A DNA stretch of 64,000 nucleotides from the NCBI RefSeq assembly GCF_005771435.1, contig NZ_VANI01000004.1, positions 1 to 64,000 of the forward strand. The letters are read 5' to 3'. Below are positions 8,652 to 16,536 of this stretch, piece after piece. The position numbers and the translations under genes are program-made. Origin of the DNA: Microbulbifer harenosus (GTDB lineage Bacteria > Pseudomonadota > Gammaproteobacteria > Pseudomonadales > Cellvibrionaceae). The first letter of the stretch is position 1. Every line of letters starts with the position of its first letter. The notes under the pieces are model-generated. The model worked only from the letters and a program-made list of their open reading frames with translations, made no database searches and was not told where the DNA came from.

Positions 8652-9191
8652 ATGAGAAATTTTGCCGCCGGCCTGGTCGTGCTGCTGAGCACTCTGGTTG
8701 CAAGCTGTACCGGCGTCCCGGAGGGGGTGGAACCCGTAGACGATTTCACCCTGGATCGCTATCTCGGCCGCTGGTATGAGATTGCGCGCCTGGACCACTC
8801 CTTCGAGCGCGGGCTCAGCCGGGTAACCGCGGAGTACAGCCTGCGGGACGGCGGTGGGGTGAAGGTGGTGAACCGGGGTTTTGATGCGGAGCACGCGCGC
8901 TGGAAAGAATCGGTCGGCAAGGCCTTTTTTGTCGGCGAGCCCAATGTCGGTCACCTAAAGGTATCCTTCTTTGGCCCCTTCTACGGCTCCTACGTCATTT
9001 TTGAACTGGATGACGACTATCGCCACGCGATGATCTCCGGACCGGACAGGTCCTACCTGTGGTTGTTGTCGCGTACGCCGACGGTGGATGACTCGGTAAA
9101 AAAACGCTTTATCCAGCGCGCAGGCGAACTCGGATTTGACACCGGTGCCCTGATATTTGTGGACCAGTCGCCGCTGTCCACCACTGACTGA
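8652..9191 (+). CDS. blc: Outer-membrane lipocalin lipoprotein (Blc-type)
   Basis: About 179 residues. The signal peptide ends in a lipobox (LVASC), so Cys ~18 is lipidated. The lipocalin signature GRWYEIARLDHSFERG starts near residue 38, and later family motifs are VKVVNRGF, GSYVIFELDDDYRHAMI and YLWLLSRTP. Bacterial lipocalins bind lysophospholipids or fatty acids and are linked to envelope stress. I chose the ATG at 8652 because it gives a clean lipoprotein signal; the frame extends upstream to 8607 without one. It stands alone between two units. Confidence 0.92.
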   Translation: MRNFAAGLVVLLSTLVASCTGVPEGVEPVDDFTLDRYLGRWYEIARLDHSFERGLSRVTAEYSLRDGGGVKVVNRGFDAEHARWKESVGKAFFVGEPNVGHLKVSFFGPFYGSYVIFELDDDYRHAMISGPDRSYLWLLSRTPTVDDSVKKRFIQRAGELGFDTGALIFVDQSPLSTTD

Positions 9192-9424
9192 AATCTGTGC
9201 GGTGGACGCAAGTATTTCAAACTATCCATCGCTGTTTTCCGCACATAGGGAAAAACCGGTTGTGGAAAAAGGTTGACCGTTAGATGCAGCGTCAAAACGC
9301 TGGTCCACCCCAACTTTTTTTGCCCCGACTTTTTTGTTTGCCAGACAAACCGCTCGACAGGCTCTTTGTGGCGACTACTGTTTACTAGGACAAACGAAAA
9401 GCCAGCCCTTGAGGTAAGGAAACC

Positions 9425-10855
9425 TTGTTAGAGCAATTAGACGCCGTGTTTTTGGCGCGGGTGCAGTTTGCATTCACCGTGTCGTTCCATTTTATATTTC
9501 CCGCCTTTTCCATCGGGCTTGCGAGCTATCTGATGGTGCTAGAGGGACTTTGGCTAAAAACCGGTCGTGGCGTTTACGCCAACCTTTACCGCTACTGGAT
9601 GAAGATCTTTGCGGTCGGGTTCGGCATGGGGGTGGTGTCCGGGGTGGTATTGTCGTATCAGTTTGGTACCAACTGGTCGGTCTTTTCCACCAAGGCGGGG
9701 GCGATTGTCGGGCCATTAATGGGTTACGAGGTGATCACCGCGTTTTTTCTCGAGGCGGGTTTCCTCGGTGTCATGTTGTTCGGCATCAGCAAGGTGGGCA
9801 AGCGGTTGCACTTTTTTGCCACCTGTATGGTGGCGTTGGGCACCTTTATTTCTGCCTTCTGGATACTATCCGTCAATTCGTGGATGCAGACTCCGGCGGG
9901 GTTTGAAATCAATGAGCAGGGTCAGTTTGTTGTCGGCGGCTCCTGGTGGGATGTCATCTTCAACCCCAGTTTTCCCTACCGCCTGGCACACACGGTCATC
10001 GCCGCCTACCTCACCACCGCGTTTGCCGTTGGAGGCGTCGGCGCCTGGCATCTGTTGAAAGACCGCAGCAACCCCGGTGCGCGAAAAATGTTTTCCATGG
10101 CGATGTGGATGGCGGTGGTGGTGACACCGATCCAGATCGTCGCCGGCGATCTGCACGGATTGAATACCCTTGAACACCAGCCGGTAAAGGTACTGGCGAT
10201 GGAGGGGGATTTTGATCCCAGCCCCGACGGTGCGCCGTTGATCCTGTTTGGACTGCCAGACCAAGAGACCGCTCAGGTCCACTACAAGGTGGCCATCCCC
10301 AAACTGGGGTCTCTGGTGCTGAAACACGATCCGAACGCGCCGCTGCCGGGCCTCACGGACTATCCGCGGGAGGATTGGCCGCCGGTGGCGGTGGTGTTCT
10401 GGTCCTTCCGTGTCATGGTGGCAATCGGCTTGGCGATGCTGGCACTGGGGCTGTGGAGCCTGATCGCGCGGCGGCGTAAACGGCTGTTCGAATCCCGGGC
10501 ACTGCACCGCACAGCGGTGTTGATGGGGCCGGCGGGATTTGTCGCGGTGATTGCGGGCTGGATCACCACCGAGGTGGGGCGTCAGCCATTCACTGTGTAC
10601 GGTTTGCTGAGAACTGCTGAATCGGCGTCACCGCTGGATGCACCTGCAGTGGCCACATCGTTGATCGCGTTCATTCTGGTCTACTCTGCGGTGTTTGGCG
10701 CGGGTATTTATTACCTGCTGCGCCTGATGGGCCAGCCACCCCATCGCGGCGAAACGGAGCCGTCCCACGTGCCGGTACGCGCGGCCGGCATCACACCGGC
10801 GGCGAGTATGGAGGCCGCCTGGGCCAAAGGGGGAGCCGCCGATGGGAAGCATTGA
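9425..10855 (+). CDS. cydA: Cytochrome bd-type quinol oxidase subunit I (CIO type)
   Basis: A 476-residue membrane subunit holding hemes b558, b595 and d; it oxidises quinol and reduces O2 to water. Heme-ligand His residues are visible in VSFHFIFP (~21) and in LAHTVIAAYL (~186), and the conserved GWITTEVGRQPF block is present near the C-terminal third. The quinol loop is short, which places it with cyanide-insensitive oxidases (CioA) rather than long-loop E. coli CydA. The start is TTG at 9425, preceded by gaggtaagga. It overlaps cydB by 14 bases and begins a tight run of six genes ending at 15385. Confidence 0.95.
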   Translation: MLEQLDAVFLARVQFAFTVSFHFIFPAFSIGLASYLMVLEGLWLKTGRGVYANLYRYWMKIFAVGFGMGVVSGVVLSYQFGTNWSVFSTKAGAIVGPLMGYEVITAFFLEAGFLGVMLFGISKVGKRLHFFATCMVALGTFISAFWILSVNSWMQTPAGFEINEQGQFVVGGSWWDVIFNPSFPYRLAHTVIAAYLTTAFAVGGVGAWHLLKDRSNPGARKMFSMAMWMAVVVTPIQIVAGDLHGLNTLEHQPVKVLAMEGDFDPSPDGAPLILFGLPDQETAQVHYKVAIPKLGSLVLKHDPNAPLPGLTDYPREDWPPVAVVFWSFRVMVAIGLAMLALGLWSLIARRRKRLFESRALHRTAVLMGPAGFVAVIAGWITTEVGRQPFTVYGLLRTAESASPLDAPAVATSLIAFILVYSAVFGAGIYYLLRLMGQPPHRGETEPSHVPVRAAGITPAASMEAAWAKGGAADGKH

Positions 10856-11846
10856 TTTAGCGTTGGTCTGGGCGGCCATCATTTGCTTTGCGGTGTTTGC
10901 CTATGTGGTGCTGGACGGTTTTGATCTCGGCGTCGGTATTCTGTTTCCATACCTGAGCAAGGGCGAAGAGCGAGACCAGGCGATCAATTCCGTCGCCCCC
11001 GTGTGGGACGGCAACGAGACCTGGCTGGTGATGGGTGGTGGTGGACTTCTGGCCGTGTTCCCGCTGGCCTATGCGATCATCCTGCCGGCAACCTACCCGC
11101 TGATGATTGCGATGCTGCTGGGGCTGGTATTCCGCGGCGCCGCGTTCGAATTTCGCTGGCGCGACCCCGCTCACCAACCGCTGTGGGACATTACGATTAC
11201 GGTGGGTTCGCTGGTGGCCGCCATCGCACAGGGGATGACAATCGGCGCGATACTGCAGGGGATCGATGTAGAGAACAATGCCTACGCCGGGGGATGGATC
11301 GACTGGTTGAGCCCCTTCAGTTGCCTCACCGGAATTGGTGTGGCGGTCGGCTATGCTCTGTTGGGAGCCACCTGGTTGATCATAAAAACGCAGGGCAGTT
11401 GCCAGGCGCACGCCCGCCGACTGGCATTCCGGCTCGGCATCGCCACCGTCGTCGTGTTGGCGGCGGTGAGTGCGGCGACGCCATTCCTGAGCTATGACTA
11501 CTGGACGCGCTGGTTCACCATGCCGCAGGTATTGCTTACGGCGCAGGTACCGCTTCTTGTTGCAATTTGCACCGGCATTTTTTTCTGGAGCTTGAGAAAA
11601 GGTCGGGAAGTGCTGCCATTTTTGATGGCGCTGGCGATGTTTTTCCTCGGTTTTGTGGGGCTCTGCATCAGTATATTTCCGTACATGGTGCCGCGGTCGA
11701 TCACGCTCTGGGAAGCCGCAGCACCGCACAACAGTCAGCTGTTTTTGCTCGTCGGCGCACTGTTTATTATTCCGCTGATTCTCGGTTATACCGCCTGGGC
11801 GTACTGGGTGTTTCGCGGCAAGGTGGGCACCGAGGGGTATCACTGA
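10842..11846 (+). CDS. cydB: Cytochrome bd-type quinol oxidase subunit II
   Basis: A 334-residue, multi-helix partner of CydA. It starts inside the cydA 3' end and carries the family's N-terminal LVWAAIICFAVFAYVVLDGFD-type helix and the WDGNETWLVMGGG block near residue 55. It stabilises the heme core and carries no heme itself. Its stop overlaps the next ATG by one base (TGATG), which points to translational coupling with the 39-residue DUF2474 gene. Confidence 0.95.
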   Translation: MGSIDLALVWAAIICFAVFAYVVLDGFDLGVGILFPYLSKGEERDQAINSVAPVWDGNETWLVMGGGGLLAVFPLAYAIILPATYPLMIAMLLGLVFRGAAFEFRWRDPAHQPLWDITITVGSLVAAIAQGMTIGAILQGIDVENNAYAGGWIDWLSPFSCLTGIGVAVGYALLGATWLIIKTQGSCQAHARRLAFRLGIATVVVLAAVSAATPFLSYDYWTRWFTMPQVLLTAQVPLLVAICTGIFFWSLRKGREVLPFLMALAMFFLGFVGLCISIFPYMVPRSITLWEAAAPHNSQLFLLVGALFIIPLILGYTAWAYWVFRGKVGTEGYH

Positions 11847-11965
11847 TGCGGGCTGATAGCAGCGTATGGAAGCGCCTCGGCTGGATGGCGTTGATCTGGA
11901 TGATGAGCGTTGCAACGCTTGGTCTGCTTTCACTTCTGTTGAGGTGGTGGCTGGCGGGAGGTTGA
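11846..11965 (+). CDS. DUF2474-type small subunit of bd/CIO oxidase
   Basis: A 39-residue single-helix protein with a short basic N-terminus (SSVWKRLGW) and a hydrophobic helix (~12-35) ending in RWWLAGG. DUF2474 proteins have this KRLGWxxLIW pattern and lie directly after CioAB genes. They are thought to play the role CydX plays in E. coli, stabilising the oxidase. It is coupled to cydB by a one-base overlap. It is short enough to be missed by length-filtered gene callers. Confidence 0.82.
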   Translation: MRADSSVWKRLGWMALIWMMSVATLGLLSLLLRWWLAGG

Positions 11966-11970
11966 GAGAA

Positions 11971-12450
11971 TTGCATTGCTGTCTTGGCCGGCGCCGTTTT
12001 GTGCGCAATCAAATTCTGCTCGGTGGTGGATTGGCGATGCTGCCCACCGCACTGTTGCAGGCAAAACCGCCTGAACTGCAGGACGCCGCAAGCCGGCTCA
12101 GCAAGTTTTACACCGTCTCTCAAGCCCTGTTGAGGCCGCTGCCGGTCAACACGCGCTTGGATCACCGTGTGGCGGCGCGACTGCTGGCCGCACTGAACAG
12201 CGAGTACCCGAGTTTTCCACAACAGCTGGACCTGCTGCCGGATGACCCCGGCGCGGACGACCGCCACTCACCGGTGGCGCAGCTGATTGTCGCCGCCTGG
12301 TTTCTCGGCACCGTGGGCAAAACCCTGGTGACGTTTGAGCGCGCGCTGATGTACCGGCTCACCGCGGACATCTTTCCCGTACCCTCCTACTGCACGGGTA
12401 AACCCGGCGATTGGGCGAGCGCGCCGGTTGCGTATTCCGGAGGGGTTTAG
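11971..12450 (+). CDS. Sugar dehydrogenase small (gamma) subunit with Tat signal, FAD-SLDH family
   Basis: About 159 residues. The N-terminus has a twin-arginine motif (RRRFVR) and a hydrophobic stretch, so the complex is probably folded in the cytosol and exported by Tat carrying the catalytic subunit with it. The C-terminal half has LIVAAWFLGTVG and VPSYCTGKPGDWA, typical of the small subunit of membrane-bound gluconate, sorbitol or glucose dehydrogenases. I chose TTG 11971 because gggagg lies 9 bases upstream; TTG 11962 or an upstream ATG would erase that spacing. The catalytic subunit follows after two bases. Confidence 0.8.
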   Translation: MHCCLGRRRFVRNQILLGGGLAMLPTALLQAKPPELQDAASRLSKFYTVSQALLRPLPVNTRLDHRVAARLLAALNSEYPSFPQQLDLLPDDPGADDRHSPVAQLIVAAWFLGTVGKTLVTFERALMYRLTADIFPVPSYCTGKPGDWASAPVAYSGGV

Positions 12451-12452
12451 AT

Positions 12453-14060
12453 TTGGCGGGCAGGGAAGCGGAGTATGTGGTGATCGGCTCCGGCGTTGCC
12501 GGGGCGCTGGTGGCCAATGAGCTGGCGAGGGCGGGCAAGTCCGTACTGATCGTGGAGGCCGGCCCGCGGGTGCCGCGCTGGCAGACGGTGGAGCGTTTCC
12601 GCAACCAGGTAGACAAGACCGACTTTATGGCGGCCTACCGCTCCGCGCCCTGGGCGCCGCACCCGGAGTACGGCGAGTTCGCCAACGATTACCTGATATC
12701 CAAGGGCAGCCATCCATTTAACTCCCAATACATTCGCGCCGTCGGTGGAACCACCTGGCACTGGGCCGCCTCCTGTTGGCGCTTCCTGCCCAGCGATTTC
12801 AGGCTGAAAACCCTCTATGGCGTGGGGCGCGACTGGCCCATCGAATACAGCGATCTGGAACCCTGGTATCTGCGTGCGGAACAGGAGTTGGGCGTATGGG
12901 GCCCACAGGATGAGGATCTGGGCTCACCCCGCAGCGGGCCCTATCCCATGGAGCCCCTGCCCCTCTCCTACAACGAGGCGCGCGTGAAGCTGCGCATGAA
13001 CGAGCACAACCCGGCGTGGCGGGTGGTGACCGAGCCTGTGGCGCGCAACAGCCGGCCCTACGACGGCCGCCCCACCTGCTGCGGCAACAACAACTGCATG
13101 CCCATCTGTCCCATCGGTGCCATGTACAACGGCATAGTGCATGTGGAAAAGGCCGAGGCGAATGGTGCCGAGCTGATTCACAGCGCGGTGGTGAACCGTC
13201 TGGTGAGCGAGGGTGATCGGATCGTCGCCGCCGAGTACAAGGATCCGGCGGGAGATAATCACCGGGTGTCCGGCAAAAACTTCATCCTCGCCGCGAACGG
13301 CATCGAAACCCCGAAACTGATGCTGATGTCATTTGGCCGCCACAATCCCACCGGTGTTGGCAACAGTTCGGATATGGTGGGCCGCAACCTGATGGATCAC
13401 CCCGGCACCGGTGTGCGCTTCTACGCCGACGAGCGCCTGTGGCCGGGGCGCGGTCCGCAGGAGATGACCTCGGTTACCGGCTTCCGCGATGGAGCCTTTC
13501 GCGCGCAGTACGCGGGCAAAAAACTGCAGCTGTCGAATATCTCCGCGGTGGAAAAAGCGGCGCGCGCCGTGCTTGGGCAGCGCCAACCCATCGACATTCC
13601 CGAGCTCACCGCGCGCATCCGCGACCGCGCCGCGCGCTATGTGGAGTTCAACAGCTTCCACGAGATTCTGCCGCGCCCGGAGAACCGCATCCGCCCGAGC
13701 ACATCGGAAACCGATGCCAGCGGTATTCCGCGGCCGGAGATCACCTACAGCATCGATGACTACGTTGTGCAAAGTGCGGCGCACACCCGCGCCACCTATG
13801 CGGAGATCGCCAAACTGATGGGCGGCAGCGAGGTGACTTTTACCGACAGCTTCGCCCCCAACAACCACATCACCGGCACCACCATTATGGGCGCGAGCGC
13901 GGCGGACTCGGTGGTGGACAAAGACTGCCGCACCTTCGATCACCCCAACCTGTTTATTGCCGGCAGTTCGGTAATGCCCACCGTGGGCACCGTCAATGTC
14001 ACCCTCACCATCGCCGCCCTTGCCCTGCGCCTGGCGGACTGCCTGCTCGGGGAGGGGTAA
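12453..14060 (+). CDS. GMC-family FAD sugar dehydrogenase catalytic subunit with 3Fe-4S motif
   Basis: About 535 residues of the GMC flavoprotein family. The dinucleotide-binding motif VIGSGVAGALVANELA lies near residue 10 and is followed by IVEAG. Mid-protein, CCGNNNCMPIC has four Cys with the spacing that ligates the 3Fe-4S cluster in Burkholderia cepacia FAD-glucose dehydrogenase. The C-terminal catalytic His and Asn are plausible in NNHITGT and GTVNVTLT. It oxidises a sugar or polyol and passes electrons to the cytochrome c subunit. The substrate (glucose, gluconate, sorbitol or other) cannot be read from sequence. Start TTG 12453 has ggagggg 7 bases upstream. Confidence 0.88.
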   Translation: MAGREAEYVVIGSGVAGALVANELARAGKSVLIVEAGPRVPRWQTVERFRNQVDKTDFMAAYRSAPWAPHPEYGEFANDYLISKGSHPFNSQYIRAVGGTTWHWAASCWRFLPSDFRLKTLYGVGRDWPIEYSDLEPWYLRAEQELGVWGPQDEDLGSPRSGPYPMEPLPLSYNEARVKLRMNEHNPAWRVVTEPVARNSRPYDGRPTCCGNNNCMPICPIGAMYNGIVHVEKAEANGAELIHSAVVNRLVSEGDRIVAAEYKDPAGDNHRVSGKNFILAANGIETPKLMLMSFGRHNPTGVGNSSDMVGRNLMDHPGTGVRFYADERLWPGRGPQEMTSVTGFRDGAFRAQYAGKKLQLSNISAVEKAARAVLGQRQPIDIPELTARIRDRAARYVEFNSFHEILPRPENRIRPSTSETDASGIPRPEITYSIDDYVVQSAAHTRATYAEIAKLMGGSEVTFTDSFAPNNHITGTTIMGASAADSVVDKDCRTFDHPNLFIAGSSVMPTVGTVNVTLTIAALALRLADCLLGEG

Positions 14061-14062
14061 GG

Positions 14063-15385
14063 GTGAAATTCGCGATGGCCTGTATCAGCGCGGCTGTTCT
14101 TTCCGGTTTGCTGGCAGTGGATCGGGTGATGGCCCAGGAGGCCTGGGAACAGGCCGCGGAGGAGGTAAACCGGGAACTGGACCAGCCGGCGCTGATTGAA
14201 AAAGGCCGCTACCTCGCCATCGCCGGCGATTGCCAGGCCTGCCACACACGCGCAGGAGGGGCCCCTTTTGCCGGCGGCAGACCGATGAAAATCCCATTGC
14301 TTGGCACCTTGTACAGCAGCAATATCACGCCGGACATCCAACAGGGTATCGGTGGCTGGAGCCTGGAGGAGTTTGACGACGCGCTGCGTCGCGGCATCGG
14401 CCGCGATGGTCGCAACCTCTACCCCGCCATGCCCTACGACTCCTATTCCAGAATCAGCGACGATGACATCAAGGCACTTTACGCCTATTTCATGTTCGGG
14501 CTGGAGCCAGTGCACGACACTCCACCCGCCAACAAGATCCGCCGTGCGCTCAGCGCGCGTTGGCCACTGGCAATCTGGAATTTCCTGTTCGCACCGGGTG
14601 AGCCATTCACACCCGACCCGCAGCGAAGTGCCGAGTGGAACCGCGGCGCGTATCTGGTGCAGAGCCTCGCGCATTGCGGCGAGTGCCACACGCCACGCGG
14701 AATCGCCTTTCAGACAAAAGCGCACAACGAAACCGACAAAGGCTTCCTCGCGGGCGGTCCGGTACTGGACGGCTGGCAGGCCTACAACATTACTCCGCAC
14801 CCGATCAGTGGCATCGGCCAGTGGAGCTCGGAGCAACTCACCCGGTACCTGAAAACCGGGCACGTAAACCGCCTTGCCCAGGCCGGCGGTCCCATGGCGG
14901 AAGCGATCGAAAACAGCTTTGCGAAAATGACCGACGGCGACATCGCCGCCATGGTCACCTACCTGCGCAGCATCCCCCCGATCGACAGCGGGGAGAAATA
15001 TCCGCGCCAGAGCCTGGGCTCTCCCGCCACCCAGGTGATTATCAAACGCGGTAATACCCTCGCCATAGACCGCAGCCCCAACAGTCGCTCCGACGGCGCG
15101 CGCCTGTACCTCGGCCTCTGTGCCAGTTGTCACGGTGTGGACGGTACCGGCAGCCGGGACGGCTATTACCCCTCACTGGTTTACAACTCGACCGTTGGCG
15201 CCAAGAGCGATCACAACCTGCGCCAGGTAATTCTGCACGGAATAAGCCGCACCGTAGGCGGCGAAGAAATAATGATGCCGGGCTTTGCCAGCGAGCTGGA
15301 TGAAGGGCAGAGGAAACGGCTGCTGGAATACCTGCGCCGTCAGTTCGCTACCCCATCCAAAGGCGACGCCGCCGCACAGAATTGA
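14063..15385 (+). CDS. Triheme cytochrome c subunit of membrane sugar dehydrogenase
   Basis: A 440-residue periplasmic cytochrome with three CxxCH heme sites: CQACH (~57), CGECH (~206) and CASCH (~352). A signal peptide ends near VMAQE. Distal Met ligands are likely in the AMPYDS-type and later loops. It is the beta subunit of gluconate/sorbitol/FAD-glucose dehydrogenase complexes, anchoring the enzyme and delivering electrons to ubiquinone. The start is GTG, two bases after the catalytic subunit. It is the last gene of the oxidase/dehydrogenase run; no clear terminator was seen before 15573. Confidence 0.92.
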   Translation: MKFAMACISAAVLSGLLAVDRVMAQEAWEQAAEEVNRELDQPALIEKGRYLAIAGDCQACHTRAGGAPFAGGRPMKIPLLGTLYSSNITPDIQQGIGGWSLEEFDDALRRGIGRDGRNLYPAMPYDSYSRISDDDIKALYAYFMFGLEPVHDTPPANKIRRALSARWPLAIWNFLFAPGEPFTPDPQRSAEWNRGAYLVQSLAHCGECHTPRGIAFQTKAHNETDKGFLAGGPVLDGWQAYNITPHPISGIGQWSSEQLTRYLKTGHVNRLAQAGGPMAEAIENSFAKMTDGDIAAMVTYLRSIPPIDSGEKYPRQSLGSPATQVIIKRGNTLAIDRSPNSRSDGARLYLGLCASCHGVDGTGSRDGYYPSLVYNSTVGAKSDHNLRQVILHGISRTVGGEEIMMPGFASELDEGQRKRLLEYLRRQFATPSKGDAAAQN

Positions 15386-15573
15386 CCGGTTAGACCGGCA
15401 TTCATTCGCAGATACGAAAATAAACAGCGAAATTCGACTCTGGCACAATTTCTACAGCCCGCGGAATTACTTGTAAGTGATACTCTCGTACCAATACTCG
15501 TATAAATTAGCGGTTTTTAACCCCTTACAAGTCCGCTAAAGTTTCGCTATTGCTTATTCCATGGAGCGGAAAC

Positions 15574-16032
15574 TTGCAGGAATTTGGACTACCAATCTGG
15601 GCAATCATTCTTATCGCCATTGCCTTACTCATGCTGCTTACCGATATTGGCAAGGCCTATACCTTTTCCGAAATGCGCCTGGAAATTACCTACCAGGGAA
15701 AGCCCGCGGCGGGCGCCGTTGTTAAAAGACGAATCAAATGGCAAAGGGAAAGACTGGATGAATTTTTTACAGACAGTAATGGGGTGGTAGTCCTACCACA
15801 GGTTCGTGAGCGTTCTGTTATGCAATTTTTTCCGTCAGAGTTCGTCGCATCTCAGGCGTTGGATGTGCATTTTCTCGATCAAGAATTCAATATCTGGATA
15901 AATTCCAAAAGGCGTCCACACAAGAACTCAGAACTTGATGGAAAGCCGATAAATCTGAAATGCGAACTTTTGAATGAGGGGCGGTTGGTTAGGGATTTCA
16001 GAGCAATGTTGCTTACCAATTGCACTTGGTGA
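15574..16032 (+). CDS. DUF6795-like membrane-anchored protein, copy 1
   Basis: About 152 residues. One N-terminal membrane helix (LPIWAIILIAIALLMLL) is followed by a periplasmic beta-rich domain that I recognise as DUF6795-like: GKAYTFSE, YQGKPAAGAVV, FTDSNGVVVLP, FFPSEFV, KNSELDGKP, and a C-terminal TNC. The GxPAAGA plus TDxxGxxxLP pattern recalls transthyretin/carboxypeptidase-regulatory folds. I prefer TTG 15574 (tggagcgg upstream) over TTG 15550. The gene is AT-richer than its neighbours. Its nearest relative in the window is the next gene, with another at 40674. Function unknown; see findings for an immunity hypothesis. Confidence 0.72.
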   Translation: MQEFGLPIWAIILIAIALLMLLTDIGKAYTFSEMRLEITYQGKPAAGAVVKRRIKWQRERLDEFFTDSNGVVVLPQVRERSVMQFFPSEFVASQALDVHFLDQEFNIWINSKRRPHKNSELDGKPINLKCELLNEGRLVRDFRAMLLTNCTW

Positions 16033-16044
16033 TAGAGGTAAAAA

Positions 16045-16512
16045 TTGAATAGAAACTTTATAAAAATACTTTCTTTGTTTTTTTTGTTGCCAATGAGTGG
16101 ATATTGTATGGCGGTACTTGATATTGGGAAGGCGTATACCTTTTCCGGAATGAACCTGAAGATTACACACGATGGAAACCCGGCGGCAAATGCCAAGGTG
16201 ACGAGAATTGTCGAGTGGCAGAAAGAGCAGGTGGATGAGTTCACCGCAGACGAACATGGTTATGTTGCGCTACCGGAGGTCAAAGAGCGTTCACTCAGCC
16301 AGCTTCTGCCTGTGCAGTTTGTGGTCGCCCAGGTCGTCAATGTCGAATTCGAAGGTAAAGAGTATGAGATCTGGGTCAATAGCAAAATGAGCCCGGACAA
16401 GAACTCTGAATTGGGAGGTCATCCGCTCGACCTCAAGTGCGAACTTACCCGCGAGCCGGTAGCGATAGAAGATTTTGATACGATTCTTGTCACCAATTGT
16501 CAGTGGAATTGA
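16045..16512 (+). CDS. DUF6795-like exported protein, copy 2
   Basis: A 155-residue paralogue of the preceding gene, 12 bases downstream. It has a cleavable-looking signal peptide (FIKILSLFFLLPMSGYCMA) where copy 1 has an anchor. The same motifs recur: GKAYTFSG, HDGNPAANAKV, TADEHGYVALPEV, LLPVQFVV, KNSELGGHP and a terminal TNCQW. The start is TTG with tagaggt upstream. Next comes the lipase gene, 24 bases away, so all three may be one transcript. Different export modes for two paralogues are unusual. Function unknown. Confidence 0.75.
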   Translation: MNRNFIKILSLFFLLPMSGYCMAVLDIGKAYTFSGMNLKITHDGNPAANAKVTRIVEWQKEQVDEFTADEHGYVALPEVKERSLSQLLPVQFVVAQVVNVEFEGKEYEIWVNSKMSPDKNSELGGHPLDLKCELTREPVAIEDFDTILVTNCQWN

Positions 16513-16536
16513 TGTTGAAAATTACATAGGGAAATC

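Noticed and set aside
11567-11845. Upstream part of the frame holding the 39-residue DUF2474 protein
   Set aside because: It lies inside cydB in another frame; only the part from ATG 11846 looks like DUF2474.
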